In this document: positions 1-11,451 of the stretch, one piece after another
How positions within the stretch are numbered: the first letter of the stretch is position 1
Layout of the letters: the number at the start of each line of letters is the position of its first letter
Assembly: GCA_015680905.1 (NCBI GenBank)
Contig: CM027383.1
Coordinates: 87,515,001-87,579,000, forward strand
Length of the DNA stretch: 64,000 nucleotides
From: Coptis chinensis
Lineage: Eukaryota; Streptophyta; Magnoliopsida; Ranunculales; Ranunculaceae
Direction: 5' to 3'
Translations under genes and position numbers: made by a program
Notes under the pieces: generated by a model
Told to the model about the DNA's origin: nothing
Seen by the model: the letters and a program-made list of their open reading frames with translations, nothing else
Database searches by the model: none

Positions 1-9
1 GGGGGAGAT
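1..9 (+). other. Polypurine tract of a copia retrotransposon
   Basis: GGGGGAGAT lies directly before an LTR start. A purine run at this place primes plus-strand DNA synthesis in LTR retrotransposons. The body of the element lies upstream of the window. Confidence 0.75.
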
Positions 10-669
10 TGTTGGAGTTATCCCTCACATGAGGAAGAGGAGAGAAATCGGTTGAAGTTTGCGTGAAGAAGGCTGAGCGCGCACTATCTCAGATTGGCCT
101 ACGCACAAAGCGCGCCCGCCCTCAAGGTACTGGACTTTTGGTTCGAGAGAAAATCAAGGGGCGCGCGCGCGCTCGATTTTGCCTGGACAAGGGTGCGTCC
201 GCGCTCATGTCTATTTTCGTAGTTTTCTGTTTTGCTACAGTAACCGCAAAATTGCGGGTTACTATAAAAACTAGAAGTAAGGTTTTGGAAAACCTAACAC
301 ACAGAGAAAACCCAATTTTGAGAGCAATCAAGATTGAGAGAAAACCCTTGCATCCAGAAAAGCTTGTAAGGAGAGAGGAGTGATATAGTAAGGTAAGAGA
401 CTGAAAGGAGTGATTGTAATTTTCCTTCCCACTTTATAAAAGGATTAGCTCTTGTGGAAATAGGCACCATTGGCCGAACCACGGTATATCTTTGTGTTGT
501 GGTATGCTTTTACTTCTTTGCATTATTATTTGTTGTTAATAGTTGTTTAGAGAGTTGGGCATGCTAGGTTGGTTTTAGTGGATATTTAGAATTATCTGGA
601 GATTTGTGGTTGGTTCAAATACAAGTTATATGTGTAGTGGGGATCGATTGGTATCGTTATTCCCCAACA
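10..669 (+). mobile_element. 3' LTR of a Ty1/copia-type retrotransposon
   Basis: The LTR begins TGTTGGAGTTATCCC right after the polypurine tract and ends CCCCAACA, so the ends form the inverted pair TGTTGG/CCAACA with canonical TG...CA. The 660-bp length suits a copia LTR. A TATA box (TATAAAA, 263-269) stands mid-LTR and would place the R region just downstream. The next five bases, CTATA (670-674), should be the target duplication; its partner is outside the window. Small open frames inside the LTR have no family resemblance. Copia rather than gypsy is inferred from the PPT and LTR-start style. Confidence 0.8.
263..269 (+). promoter_or_regulatory. LTR TATA box
   Basis: TATAAAA within the copia LTR, preceded by GCGGGTTAC and followed by purine-rich sequence. 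It is the only strong TATA box at a suitable place for LTR-driven transcription; TTTATAAAA near 432 is a weaker second candidate. Confidence 0.5.
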
Positions 670-674
670 CTATA

Positions 675-1543
675 ACACTAGTTTTAACGAGATAGTGTCA
701 AGTCTACACACCAGTATGAGTGGTGGGTAGAAGAAATCTAAGCTACACGCCACCATGTGTGGCGGCTAGATTTTTTTTTTTTTTTATTTTATTATTATTA
801 TTATTTTATTTTATTTTTTTTTTTTTTTAATTTTTTTCCCACACGCCTTTGACAATGGCGGCTGGAGAGTTTTAAAAAAAAAATTCTTGTACGCCATAAG
901 TACTGGCGGTTGTGAGAAAAACCATTGCCTTTGCAAACGCTAACCCGCTAACTCTATATATTGTACTATTGTGGTTGGGTGTGATGGCGCACCAAACCAT
1001 TGGACTTAGCCTAAGACAATCCTTACAATGCATCATTTTTTGGGTAGGAAAGGAAGATGAGTTTTTGCTACTGAATTCACACGTTCTCACTCTTTTTGGT
1101 TTTTTGCGACTGAATTCACACGTTCTCACTCTTTTGGTTTTTTTTGCATATGTTTACATTTGTTTTGATGAGTAGTACTCTGTTTTGGTTTAGTTACCAA
1201 AGGAAAAGATATTTTGATTGCTATATTTTCGGTAACCGAAAAGAAAACGAGGTTAATTCCTCGTTAAACAATCTCAATCCCAAAGAATATCTAACAAGAA
1301 TGGGTGTGCCCACACAAGTTGCTTTGTGCGGGTACCTTCTCTGAATCCCGACTCATTAAGCAACTTAAGTCTTTAATAATTAAGGAAATGTAATCACATA
1401 GGATTAAGAAAGTTGTTTTATTAGGTAACATGTCATGTGATTTAGGCAAATATCACGCACTTTTATCAAGGAAAATACAACTCCCTTCGAAACCCTATAT
1501 AATATCCAAGTCTAAAGAACCGTTACACCTCTCTCTCTACGAC
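675..1543. other. Intergenic; mini-hairpin words, poly-T, 39-bp tandem duplication
   Basis: No gene seen. 690-915 holds about four short inverted words of the type CGCCA...TGGCGG separated by a T-rich tract (about 767-828). At 1070-1147 the segment beginning ACTGAATTCACACG is repeated in tandem with a 39-bp period. 990-1020 (GCACCAAACCATTGGACTTAG) loosely resembles the sequence at 54210-54230, perhaps the edge of an old DNA transposon. Confidence 0.5.
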
Positions 1544-1830
1544 AATGGTGATAGAAACAGGATGTGTTGATGGTGCGATTACTACATACTAGTATAGTAT
1601 GTCAAACAAATTTGTGATTGTCTTTTTTGCCAATTTGTTTTAGTTGGTTGTAAAAGTTAAATTTCTACTTTAGTTTTCATTGATGTTATTATCCTTGGTT
1701 TTTGCAGGACCGAGAATCCTTTTTGAACCACCAAAGGAAAGTGTGCCAAATGCCCTAATTATATAAAACAAAAGAATGGTGTTAAGATTGAGTGTGAGGT
1801 GTGCCACTCAATATTGTTTGGGACTGATTA
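1544..1830 (+). pseudogene. Possible two-exon relic with CxxC motifs
   Basis: After a promoter-like stretch (CCTATATAATATCC near 1493) an ATG at 1544 opens a short frame. A pyrimidine tract and TTTTTGCAG end at 1707, which looks like an intron acceptor. The following frame reads KCAKCPNYIKQKNGVKIEC and then EVCHSILFG before a stop. Two CxxC pairs spaced like this could bind zinc. An in-frame stop lies just upstream in the second block, so any gene is broken. I do not recognise the family, and chance similarity is possible. Confidence 0.25.
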
Positions 1831-2695
1831 GTTGATAGAGGGTGTAAGGGACATCCCTCCAGTCACGTGATGTGCACATGCAACGACTCCCCCAATATAA
1901 TGCGACCCCCAGATGTACGAACACCCATCACACTCGCATATATACTCAGCAGCTCAGTGACTCGTCACTCGACTTCATCTCGTGACATCATCACCTACCA
2001 CTGTCACATGCACCATTACAACCATCCACCATCATTACGGAGAACATCATCATTACACCCTATGCCAACTCAGATAGGCCTAAACACCTACAACTGCTAT
2101 CCACGTGCCTCTCACAAGCACATGTCGTCCATCTCGACCGTACATCTGTACTCATTAGTACATGTGTCGCACTTGATACTCACTCTCAATGACTATAAAA
2201 GCCACCCTCTAGAGCTACGTGTAGCTTGATTCCAGTCTCACTAACACAGTGCTAGCTGGATACGTAGGCATCTTCTTATTCATGAAGAGCAACCATTAAC
2301 ACCACATAAAACCATCCCCTATTTATTATCCCAACTTAAGAGCTAAGAACTAAGTATTAATCCTTGATGTAAATTTAGACATTTACATTTGGCATCGTTT
2401 GTTTGCTCAAAGCACTGTGAATTTCATTCCAGACTCAGGCATTCATCCAAAGCATCAACATAGTCAAGGCTAAGTATTTTTATTTTTTCATTTACATTCC
2501 CCTTTTTATTTAACAATGACCTGACATTTCAGTATTTACAATGCTTGGTCACTAAGGGCTTGGCTTTAATTTATATCATCCGAAATTCAAATTCGAAACT
2601 TACATGCCGAGCACCCTTACAACGGCTTCATCAACGTATACATACAAAATCCAAGTAGGCCCACGACCTAACTCTTGGTACTCTATTATAGACAA

Positions 2696-3042
2696 CATTT
2701 GGTGACTGAGGTGTAGATTTTTGCCAAACCCTCACCAAGTCAAGCCATAGTGAATACAGAAACATCATAGACAACCAAGCTAAAGCATTTCTATTTTTTT
2801 GTCTTCATTTTACTCACAACATTCCAAACCTTTACTAACTGGCATCGACATTTTTTATGGCATAACCAAACATTTGGTAACTGAGGTGTAGATTTTTGCC
2901 AAACCCTCACCAAGTCAAGCCATAGTGAATACAGAAACATCATAGACAACAAAGCTAAAGCATTTCTATTTTTTCATCTTCATTTTACTCACAACATTCC
3001 AAACCTTTACTAACTGCCATCGACATTTTTTATGGCATAACT
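2696..3042. repeat. 175-bp tandem duplication
   Basis: CATTTGGTGACTGAGG starts at 2696 and its near-copy CATTTGGTAACTGAGG starts at 2871. The two units stay nearly identical to about 3042, with a few substitutions, so the duplication is fairly recent compared with its surroundings. Confidence 0.9.
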
Positions 3043-4983
3043 TGACACATTGCAGGTCAATCCAACAACTTTCAATCACCGAGAGTTTGATTTTAATCTA
3101 TGTACTCAACCGATCAAATACTAAACCCAAGAAGGCCAACGACCCAACTCTTGGTGACATACGCTTAACGCCCTCACAGCGGTTTCAAAAAGCATCACAC
3201 TGCAAACAATACTCCATAATTGAGGGATAGATTAAAATCACGTCCTCAAAATGATCAAGGCACGACATCTCACGTTCTACACTGAGGACTAATAGTTGCA
3301 CCTACAGTCTACAATAACCAAGGGCTACACGCAGTTCATAAAACCCTCTCCTGCTCGCATTTTATTGAGGCAACTCATAAGCCCTCTTCTGCTCGCTCTC
3401 ATTTTACTGAGGCAATTCATAAGACCTCTCCCGCTTGCATTGATTGAGGCTATTCGCTGGCACACAACATCTACATATGTCTACTACCAAGTCTTACAAT
3501 GACACCTCAAAGGCTACATTAATTCTCATTTCAATTATGGCACGACTCAAAACCTCAACACACTGATGGCTACCACTCCCTCTTTTACACTTGTCCAGTC
3601 AGACCAGTCGTAAACAAGTAATCAACAACAACAGACAACAAGTCATAGGAAATATGCTAGCTACATCAATCACATGCAAGCAGAGATTTTTTTGCAACAA
3701 AATAAAAGGCAAAGGCATTCTTTTATTATATCATAATACATTCTCAAATTATAATTCTCATAATACGTGAGTACAAGTTATTCTCTCATATTACATTTCC
3801 CAGATTACAAGTCACTCCCTCACTCTCTATATAAACTGAGGGCTCGTATCGCCCTATTCATTTGTTGAAAATTTTGCTGGTTCGTCGACATCATCATTAG
3901 CTCTATCATTGCATTGACACTACCAAAGTCTCTCGCAACACCAGGCGATGAATGTACTTCAGAAAAAAAGAAAGGCCAAGGCATATGACTGCCTCTTCTC
4001 TATCTCTCTCGACTCACACATTCCACGACCAACATCCAGAGGCAATCGAGTGGTTCCAAGCCAGTATAAGACGAGTGTCACCACCACTCGAGCACAAACA
4101 CTACTGAAGAAGACCACTCGATTCGCCCAGAACCAACAACCCGAGGAAAGCAAGGATAACAACACAGCCGAGACACGCATAGTGAGCCCGCGCAATGTGA
4201 CATCATCCCTACCGAATGCATCACAAACACAAAAAGTACGAGGATTCTCCATTACCAGAAGATTCGCCCACCCCCACACATGGTCACTCCCCTCATGCGG
4301 ATCACCAATACCACAGGGCGAGCTAGACATCTAAGGCACTTGATCAAGGATGCCTTGCTAAAAGCACCTCCTCACCAACCAAGCAACATGTCGAAATCTC
4401 TTCCTCGTGGATCCACGCCTCCTTCAGCAACATGGCAACCCCACTCGATCTGGCGAAACCCAAACTTCACATTTGTTCTTCTCCACCAGATCCAAGCTTC
4501 CTTGGGCAATGCAACCGCAATATCCACTGATGCGGTGCATCATTTCCCGAGACCACCCATTCCTAAACACAACCCCCATAGGGGTCGAGTAGAACATCAC
4601 CTACCAACACTACGGGTTCGCTACATATTAGCAACTCTCCTTCTACAACCACCAACTGCATCAAGCCAAACAATCTTCTCCACCACCTCCCCCAACAACA
4701 AACCACCATCTCTCGGAAACCTAATAAATTCCCCACCACCCAATACAAACTCCCACCAGCATAACCACAACGCTAGTTCTTCTTCTTCCTCATCTCTCAA
4801 CAGAACTACAAATAAACTACTACAAAAACTACTTCACCAACACCTCAACATTTACTATGCTATAACTCCAAGAATTTCTATCAATAACCGGACATAATGC
4901 CCAATAGAAATAACAGAGAAGAAACACAGGAAAAATAGCAGCGCTTTTTGGTAAAATTTCTCCAAGTAGGCAAATGACAATGA

Positions 4984-5090
4984 CTATATGACTTCAGAGA
5001 CCACTTTATATCAACCTCCCAACCCTCCGACAATAACTATATGACTTCAGAGACCACTTTATATCAGCCTCCCAACCCTCCGATCCATAT
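4984..5090. repeat. 53-bp tandem duplication
   Basis: CTATATGACTTCAGAGACC begins at 4984 and again at 5037. The two units differ at a few bases. Confidence 0.85.
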
Positions 5091-5666
5091 CAGCCTCAAT
5101 AGCCACAATCTCAACAAAATATGTGCAAAATCTCAACCGCATATGTCAAGTCCAACTTTCTTGATCTCCATATCTCAACATACCATCTACGGATCTCCCT
5201 TTTCCAAGGACAACTCACTGCCTCTTGAGTGACACCTTGCACACTTGGCTTGATAAGTCAAGTCTCACGTAACTTCCGCATTTAACAACTGCAAGTCTCG
5301 AAGTGACGGTTACACTTCCTAAAACCAGCAATTTCCAAGAAGGACCAAATACAACTCACCCATAAATATGGCAAGACTCGAAGGTTACCTTTTCTTTACT
5401 AACATTCCTTATGCTTACAAGCTACTTGATATGCAGATCACATGAAGACAAGACAACACAGGCAAGAAGAAATTTCAAAAACAACAGTCAATTCAAAGGC
5501 ATCCTACAACGAGCCCTACTGGGCCTCCCCAAGTGGAAAACAACTCGCTATTTCTACCATGAAAAAAGAAAAGAAAGAGGAGCAGCACAAGACATACTCT
5601 ATTTTATCAGGTTACTTAGAGCAACATCATTAAAAAATCCTCACTAACACTCGTTAAACAATAAAT

Positions 5667-6325
5667 TCAAAAAAACACGAGCCCTGCGTCAGTCGCTTCC
5701 ACTGCTTCCACTGCCTGGACAACAACCACAGTCGAGGCTCCATCACTTGTCCCTTCGATTGGCGCATTAGCATCCACCACAACTTTCCCCTAACACGTAT
5801 CAGAGCCCGCACCCACCACAGTCGCAGAAGATACTTCCGCTTCACCACCGCGGTCACCTTCTTCATAATTGTCACCACTCGCATCATCATCACTTTGGGA
5901 AATGGCCGTAATCTCTGCACCAGGTGCCACCACTAGTTTTCCATCCACAAGATAACCAACCAGACGATTCCACTTCGAAGTGCGCCTATCCACCAGCCTC
6001 TGATACTTCTGCACATCTTCCCTCGCAAACTCCAGGTCCATCCTCATACGCTCCAGCTCTAACCTTTGCCCCTCATACATCTTCCCCAGCTCTGCATGCA
6101 ACATCTTTTTAGTATTGTGCTGAAAAGTTACGTTAGCCAAATCTTTCAACGTATGCATCTTCGCTGCCTCAGTCGTATGCACGTCCCCACGCAATTCACA
6201 GCCTCTACCTCCTCAAGACGTGCCCTTAAATCAGCAATCTCAGCCAATTTCGACTGCATCTCCATATCAAATGAAGCTGAAGCCGAAACCAACGCCAACA
6301 CCTCCAGCTGCTGCACGTAGAGCAT
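5667..6325 (-). pseudogene. Broken coiled-coil/acidic-tail ORF, retroelement-like
   Basis: From an ATG at 6325 the frame encodes a heptad-like, charged helix (KLAEIADLRARLEEVEAV). A one-base shift near 6198 moves it into a second frame with more coiled coil (ELERMRMDLEFAREDVQKYQ, then VDRRTSKWNRLVGYLVDG), followed by an acidic tail. That frame meets TAG at 5790-5792, after which another 40 codons stay open to TGA at 5667-5669. Read through one shift and one stop it would be about 220 residues. The coiled coil plus acidic tail suggests the C-terminal part of a retrotransposon-encoded protein. The family is not identified. Confidence 0.5.
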
Positions 6326-6341
6326 ATTCTACACCAGCACA

Positions 6342-6660
6342 CACTACACTATATTGATAGATTTGTAACGGTTATCTTGTGTTGACATAAAAGCGTGACA
6401 AATAAATTTTAACGAATATTAGTCACGTTTGTTATCCATTACTAAATTTAGTCATGGATAATATATGTACGTCATTGAAATTAATTTCAGTGACACATAA
6501 AAACTGTTACAATTCATTACCAACGTCTGTTAATTTTGCACAAGATTTGTTTGCAACTGATAAAGTGTGGGTAACCCTTTCTGACATTTTAAAACCGTTA
6601 CTAATTTTCCATTACTAACGATTCTGTATCCGTTACTAATAATTTTTCATTTATAAAAAA
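6342..6660. mobile_element. CACTA-like transposon end (tentative)
   Basis: CACTACACT at 6342 is followed by about 300 bp crowded with variants of GTTACTAA, CCATTACTAA and GTGACA in both orientations. This resembles the subterminal repeats of plant CACTA (En/Spm) elements. No matching opposite end or 3-bp duplication was found, so it may be a truncated end. Confidence 0.35.
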
Positions 6661-7468
6661 AATAATTGATTTTATATGTGGGACTACCTATACTTGCACC
6701 CTTTTTAGTCCACAACTAGATTTTGAACCCGGGCATACGCCCGATATCTTTTAGGTATTTTACGTATATAAATCTCAATATTCGAACATTGTTTATGTAC
6801 TGAAACACTATTAAGATCAAATGTGTTTCATGCTCCAATACATACTCTATTAATTTATCACATGTGTCCTATGCACTCCAGGTAAGACATCCATTTCCGA
6901 TTGTGGTTTTGGTCTAGCACTTTTTGATGGAAAATATTTAAGTTATATGGCTATTTCACTGAAGTCTCCTATGAGTATAAACTACTAAACCCAGTGACCC
7001 ACTATTAACATTACTAACAATTTGTTTCATCTGCACAATCTCTCTCTTCAAGTATCACTTTTATAATGTGTGATTCGTGTAATGTCGGACTGAGTGGAAC
7101 AATAACATGTTATACAAAAATTAATACAGAGAACATAGTGTCTAGACTATTTTTGAACGTACAATATAATTTCTTTAATTAACTATTGTTTTGTATAAAT
7201 TTAAGTAAACAAACAAACTAATAATTGAAACAATGCAAATCTTCAATAATCATGAATTCTTCTTTGTCGTCGGTTATGCATTACCAGTGGTGAAGATAAC
7301 TAAAAAAATTCTAAAGAGTTAAGGTCAACAATTTCTGAGGATCCCAATAGACGTTTATACATACTCTCCCATGTAAAGGTTTATATCAAAAAGTTCCCAA
7401 CTTATAAACATTCCCTCTAAAAGAAATGTAACCAATGACTTCTGTGTTTGATGGACTATTCAGACTTA
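6661..7468. other. AT-rich intergenic DNA, nothing recognised
   Basis: No coding frame with a family resemblance, no splice pairs with coding character and no repeat structure were seen. Confidence 0.5.
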
Positions 7469-7710
7469 CTTCAGGGTAGGGGTGCAAGTGGATATCTAGA
7501 ATCCGATTTGAATTCATATTCGAAGAATATAATCGGATATTATCCGAAAATTTCGGATATCGGATTCGGATTCGATTCGATAATTTTTTATGTCCGAACT
7601 GGTTTTGGATTCGGATTCGGATAATTTTTTATGTTCGAACTGGTTTCGGATACGGATTTGGATATTGCCAACATCCAAAAATATCCGATCCGATTTAAAA
7701 AATTAATAGT

Positions 7711-8015
7711 TGTTATGAAATCCGTGGGCTTATATGGATGCCCACCATTGATATGTGTTATCCTGATAATCCTCTATCTTGGTATTTATCCTGATAATCT
7801 TCTATCTTGGTGTTTATCCTGATCATCCTAAATCTTACTGTTTATCTTGTTAATCCTTTATCTTAGAAAGGAGGTTACCTAGTTGTATATAAAGGTAGCC
7901 TCCTCCCATTCAGATTTACCTCAATGAATAAGAATTCTCTCTATCTCATTCCCTCAATGATTCAATACATGTTAAGTTAGTGTGGTGTTCTCTCCAAATC
8001 GGTTTAATTCTAACA
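7711..8015 (+). mobile_element. Small solo LTR nested in hAT element A
   Basis: The 305-bp segment starts TGTTATGAAA and ends AATTCTAACA (TGTTA/TAACA inverted ends). It is flanked by a perfect 5-bp duplication ATAGT (7706-7710 and 8016-8020). TATATAAA at 7886-7893 is a likely LTR TATA box. No internal region or second LTR exists, so it is a solo LTR left by recombination or a TRIM-like remnant. Confidence 0.85.
7753..7866. repeat. About 27-bp tandem repeats inside the solo LTR
   Basis: Variants of TTATCCTGATAATCTTCTAT recur about four times before the TATA box, possibly as an upstream enhancer-like array of the LTR. Confidence 0.6.
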
Positions 8016-8247
8016 ATAGTTATTATATATAATTTATTTATTTATTTATTATTGTATAAAATATTATATAAAATCATAAGCTAATAATATAAAACTATAA
8101 TAAAAAAATAATAATAATAAATGACAAATATATATATTTATAATAGTTTTTATAGTGGTAAAATGAATTATTCAAAGAAAATAAAATTTTAATTAATATT
8201 AATTTTCGGATCGGATATTATCCGATATCCGATTCAGATAAATTTTT

Positions 8248-8533
8248 GGGTTTTTTAGACTTTGGTCCTACACATAGTTGGTTTATTAGACTTTGGTCCA
8301 TAAAAACTTGAATATTAGACTTTAGTCCTAGTTCTGTTTGTTCACCGTAGTCAACTCAATTGACTAACAGTCAACATGGTCAATTAGCTTACATACGACT
8401 GAGTTGACTAACGGTGAACAAACAGAACTAGGACTAAAGTCTAATAAACCAACTATGCGTATGACAAAAGTCTAATAACCTGGACCAAAGTTTAATAAAC
8501 CAACTATGCATAGGACCAAAGTCTAAAAAACCC
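8248..8533. mobile_element. Mutator-type MITE nested in hAT element A
   Basis: The 286-bp element starts GGGTTTTTTAGACTTTGGTC and ends with its inverse. The arms pair over about 100 bp, including a second inverted block around TAGTTCTGTTTGTTCACCG. A 9-bp duplication TAAATTTTT flanks it (8239-8247 and 8534-8542), which is the Mutator length. It splits the right arm of element A, so it inserted later. Confidence 0.85.
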
Positions 8534-8644
8534 TAAATTTTTTAATATCCGTCGGATTCGGATATCGGTATAAATTTTCGGATTCGGATTTGGATATAGG
8601 CATATTCGAATCCGAACCTATCCGTTTGCACCCCTACTTCAGAG

Positions 8645-10000
8645 CTAGGAGGACCAATTGTTTGCCTATTCCCATGGTTGACCTCCAAGTTGGCTGGAGT
8701 TATTGTTTGAAGCTAAGGCAGTTCCAATGCCTTACTTGGAGTCCTTGTGCTTATTTGGAGAGTTAAGTTAGATGATTCTTGCAGCAACAAAGGGGGATAA
8801 TATTGAGATCTCTCAGTGGGTTCAGGGGATCAGAAAAAGCTAATTATGTCCTAACTCTAAGCCATCATCTACGTCTAAGCTATAGCATATGAGAAATTTT
8901 TAATAACTGTTTGTTTAGTTGATAGTAGATTATGAAAGATTTCTTAGGGAGTCCGAGGATTCAAGTTAAAATTCTAATGTTACACAACTATCTCTTAACA
9001 AAAACCCCATTCAAAGTGTTGATGTTCTTGAATACTTATCGACTGTCTATAGACAATATATAGCTTGCAAATTCAAGGATATTCTATAGCTTATTATCTT
9101 ACCTTTGCAGGAGCAAGTTGCAATTTCTTACTATATATATACAATTTATAGCTCACACATTCAAGGATCTTATATAGCTTATTATCTCACATATGCAAGA
9201 GCAAATTGTCGTTTCTTGAAAGTATAGATGGGAAGATCGAAGTAAAGAACTTGATCGTGTGGGAAATTATGAGAACCAGGACTGAAAGTATATATAGAAA
9301 TTCCAATTGTATTATTTTGTTTGTCAATGAATCCGGAAAAGAGATTGGACTTGTACAGAAGCAAAATTGGAAATACCGAAATACACTCGAACCCTTCGGC
9401 TATGTGTTCCAAAGAGAAATTGGACTTGTACAGAACCTATTTTATGGAAAGTGGAAATACCAAAAATACCATAATACACTCAAACTCTTCAAAGAAATTA
9501 TGTGTGTTGTGTTGTACAGAATCTATTTTCTTCAAAGTGGAGTTAGATATTGACTTGTTGTGGACTCTGTAAAGATTATGTATATTTACTGATGTTGCAT
9601 ATGGAGCAGACTTATATAATTTTCCGAGCGAAATTGAAGACTCCCCACTTTTCGCCAGGCCCCGAATCTCTAGAATGTCACCTGTTTGCTCTGGATAATA
9701 TACTATTTGATTCTCTGGCATTTTCATCAATGTTGATTACCTTGAATCTGGTATGTATGGTTCATCAGACTGCTTTATTATGATAGTTTTAGATAGTACA
9801 TATATTTAAGCTATATTATGGTAGTTTCGCATAGTACACATACTTGGAATCGATTGAATCTTCGATTTTATATTGTTTCTGAAAAAAAGCTCAACATATT
9901 AAATATTTTATGCCCTGTCAAGAAAATATATATAAGTCGAGACTCGAGAGAGAGAGATAAGCGGAGGCAGTATAGAAAGCTTTGCCAATTTGGAAGTCTT
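8645..10000. other. Intergenic with two families of tandem duplications
   Basis: No gene recognised. ATTCAAGGAT-containing units repeat at 9071 and 9159 (88-bp period). Units with ATTGGACTTGTACAGAA repeat at 9344 and 9419 with a degenerate third near 9499. The minus frame 9437-9730 is open but matches no family I know. Confidence 0.5.
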
Positions 10001-10115
10001 TAGGTTTCTCAATAAGTCAAGAATTTTAATTGAGAGAGAAGTCTACGTGGCATTATAGGGTTTCTCAAGAAGTCAAGAATTTTAATTGAGAGAGAAGTCT
10101 ATGTGGCACTGTAGG
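10001..10115. repeat. 56-bp tandem duplication
   Basis: TAGGTTTCTCAATAAGTCAA and the following AATTTTAATTGAGAGAGAAG at 10001 recur nearly unchanged from 10056. Confidence 0.85.
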
Positions 10116-10296
10116 GGCTATTATAAAATGTTAATTCTCATATTAGAGTGCCACCTAGGATAGAAAAAATTCTCCATTAGAGGGCTCTAGTTTAGTATAT
10201 AGATAGTAGATATATCAATTGGATTCTTCCATTCATCGATAACTCAATCTAGTTAACACTGGTCATTAAATTCTTCTATTCATCCACAACGAAAAG

Positions 10297-11241
10297 TAGG
10301 GGTGACTTCGGATCAGATCGGATCGGATTAACTACCTTTTTCGGAATTTTTCCAAATTTTTTTCGGAACCTAATATGCTAGCCAAATCCGATCTAATTTT
10401 TTTTCGGATTCAAAAGATATTTCCAATTTTGAAACTTTCGAAAATTTCGGAATAACTCGGAAATTTCAGAATACTTGGTAAATTTTCAAAGATCTCTTTA
10501 TTTTCAATTATTTTTGGAATATCATACGCCAATGTTCATTGTAGGGAGAGAAAACCATGTCCACAACACCAATGTACCAACAACAATACGCACTTGTTTA
10601 CTGAGAAAACTCATTTTCATTCAAACAAGTGATCCAAGAAAAAACGAGAAAAAGAACCTGCAGCCACCAATAGCAAGCATTGCATTCTATTGAGGTCTGG
10701 GTATTTGTAATGTTTCAATCTTTTTTCGTGTGTGGAAATTGAAACGTGAAGTGTCTGCATAAATAATGGATTATGGTCTTGGACTCTAAGCGGCTTTTAC
10801 ATAATATTCTATCTATTGGAATTTGGCTTTTGGATTGGTGCGAAGTCATTGTATGACTTCAATGACATTTTTTTTCATATCATTGTTGTTATGATTGACG
10901 GCGGTGTAATGACAATAGAAGAGGTCCAATTCAAGTGGGGAAGTAGCGGCTAGGTTATGTTTTGTTTTGTTTTGGAAGTAAAAACTAGAAAATGAATGAA
11001 CGGTCGAGATCTAATCAAGTGGATAGTGAGAGAAGTATATATTTTCGGAATAAATTGGCAATAATATCGAAATTTCGATTTTTCGGATCGGATCGGATTT
11101 TAGAATTATATCCAAATCCGATCCAATTTTTTTTTCGAATTTTCGAAATCGGAAAATCGGCCCATGAAAACTACACCTTAACTGCACCAATTTGGTCGGA
11201 TTTCGGAAAAATCGGAAATTCGGCAAAAAGAGACACCCCTA
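10297..11241. mobile_element. hAT-type non-autonomous element B
   Basis: The ends TAGGGGTG and CACCCCTA are flanked by a perfect 8-bp duplication ACGAAAAG (10289-10296 and 11242-11249). Both arms are rich in TCGGATCGGAT and TTTCGGAA words in inverted orientation (about 10300-10480 and 11040-11235). The 550-bp core (about 10490-11040) is unlike the arms and could be captured DNA; no protein family was recognised in it. No transposase is present. Confidence 0.88.
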
Positions 11242-11249
11242 ACGAAAAG

Positions 11250-11451
11250 TAATGAAAAACAACAAAGGTTATAAACGCCAGCGCCAAAAGTAAATTAGCA
11301 AACTTTAGCCCAATCAAATCACCTTTAGCCCAATCAAATCATTCAATTCATCATAGTACACTACACAAATAACATATATCACCACTGCCTATTTTGTAAT
11401 AAAAACTTTATAAGCAAAACATATATAAAACAATTGTGTTTGACAACGAAC
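11250..11451. repeat. Short intergenic stretch with a 22-bp repeat
   Basis: TTTAGCCCAATCAAATCA occurs twice in tandem near 11303-11342. Nothing else was seen. Confidence 0.5.

Larger units (their letters stand above)
1831..5666 (-). repeat. Old retroelement-like block without intact coding sequence
   Basis: Some 3.8 kb whose plus strand is rich in A and C and poor in G, unlike the flanks. It runs into a degenerate minus-strand ORF at 5667-6325, so the block probably belongs to an antisense retroelement or LARD. I could not find matching LTRs. Internal tandem duplications occur at 2696-3042 (175 bp) and near 4984-5090 (53 bp). Open frames such as 3948-4334 have no recognisable domain on either strand. 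Confidence 0.35.
7477..8636. mobile_element. hAT-type non-autonomous element A
   Basis: The ends are TAGGGGTGCAA (left) and TTGCACCCCTA (right), flanked by 8-bp near-identical direct repeats CTTCAGGG (7469-7476) and CTTCAGAG (8637-8644), the hAT signature. Both arms are built from variants of the word TCGGAT/ATCCGA. There is no transposase, so it is non-autonomous. Two later insertions lie inside: a solo LTR (7711-8015) and a Mutator-type MITE (8248-8533). Without them the element is about 550 bp. Confidence 0.85.

Noticed and set aside
3948..4334. 128-residue open frame on plus strand with a 123-residue frame opposite
   Set aside because: Neither has a recognisable domain or splice context; both fall in the A/C-rich retroelement-like block where stop codons are scarce by composition.
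6342..7143. Complete CACTA element ending at TAGTG near 7136
   Set aside because: The 3-bp flanks differ (ACA and TCT) and the inverted ends do not extend beyond five bases.
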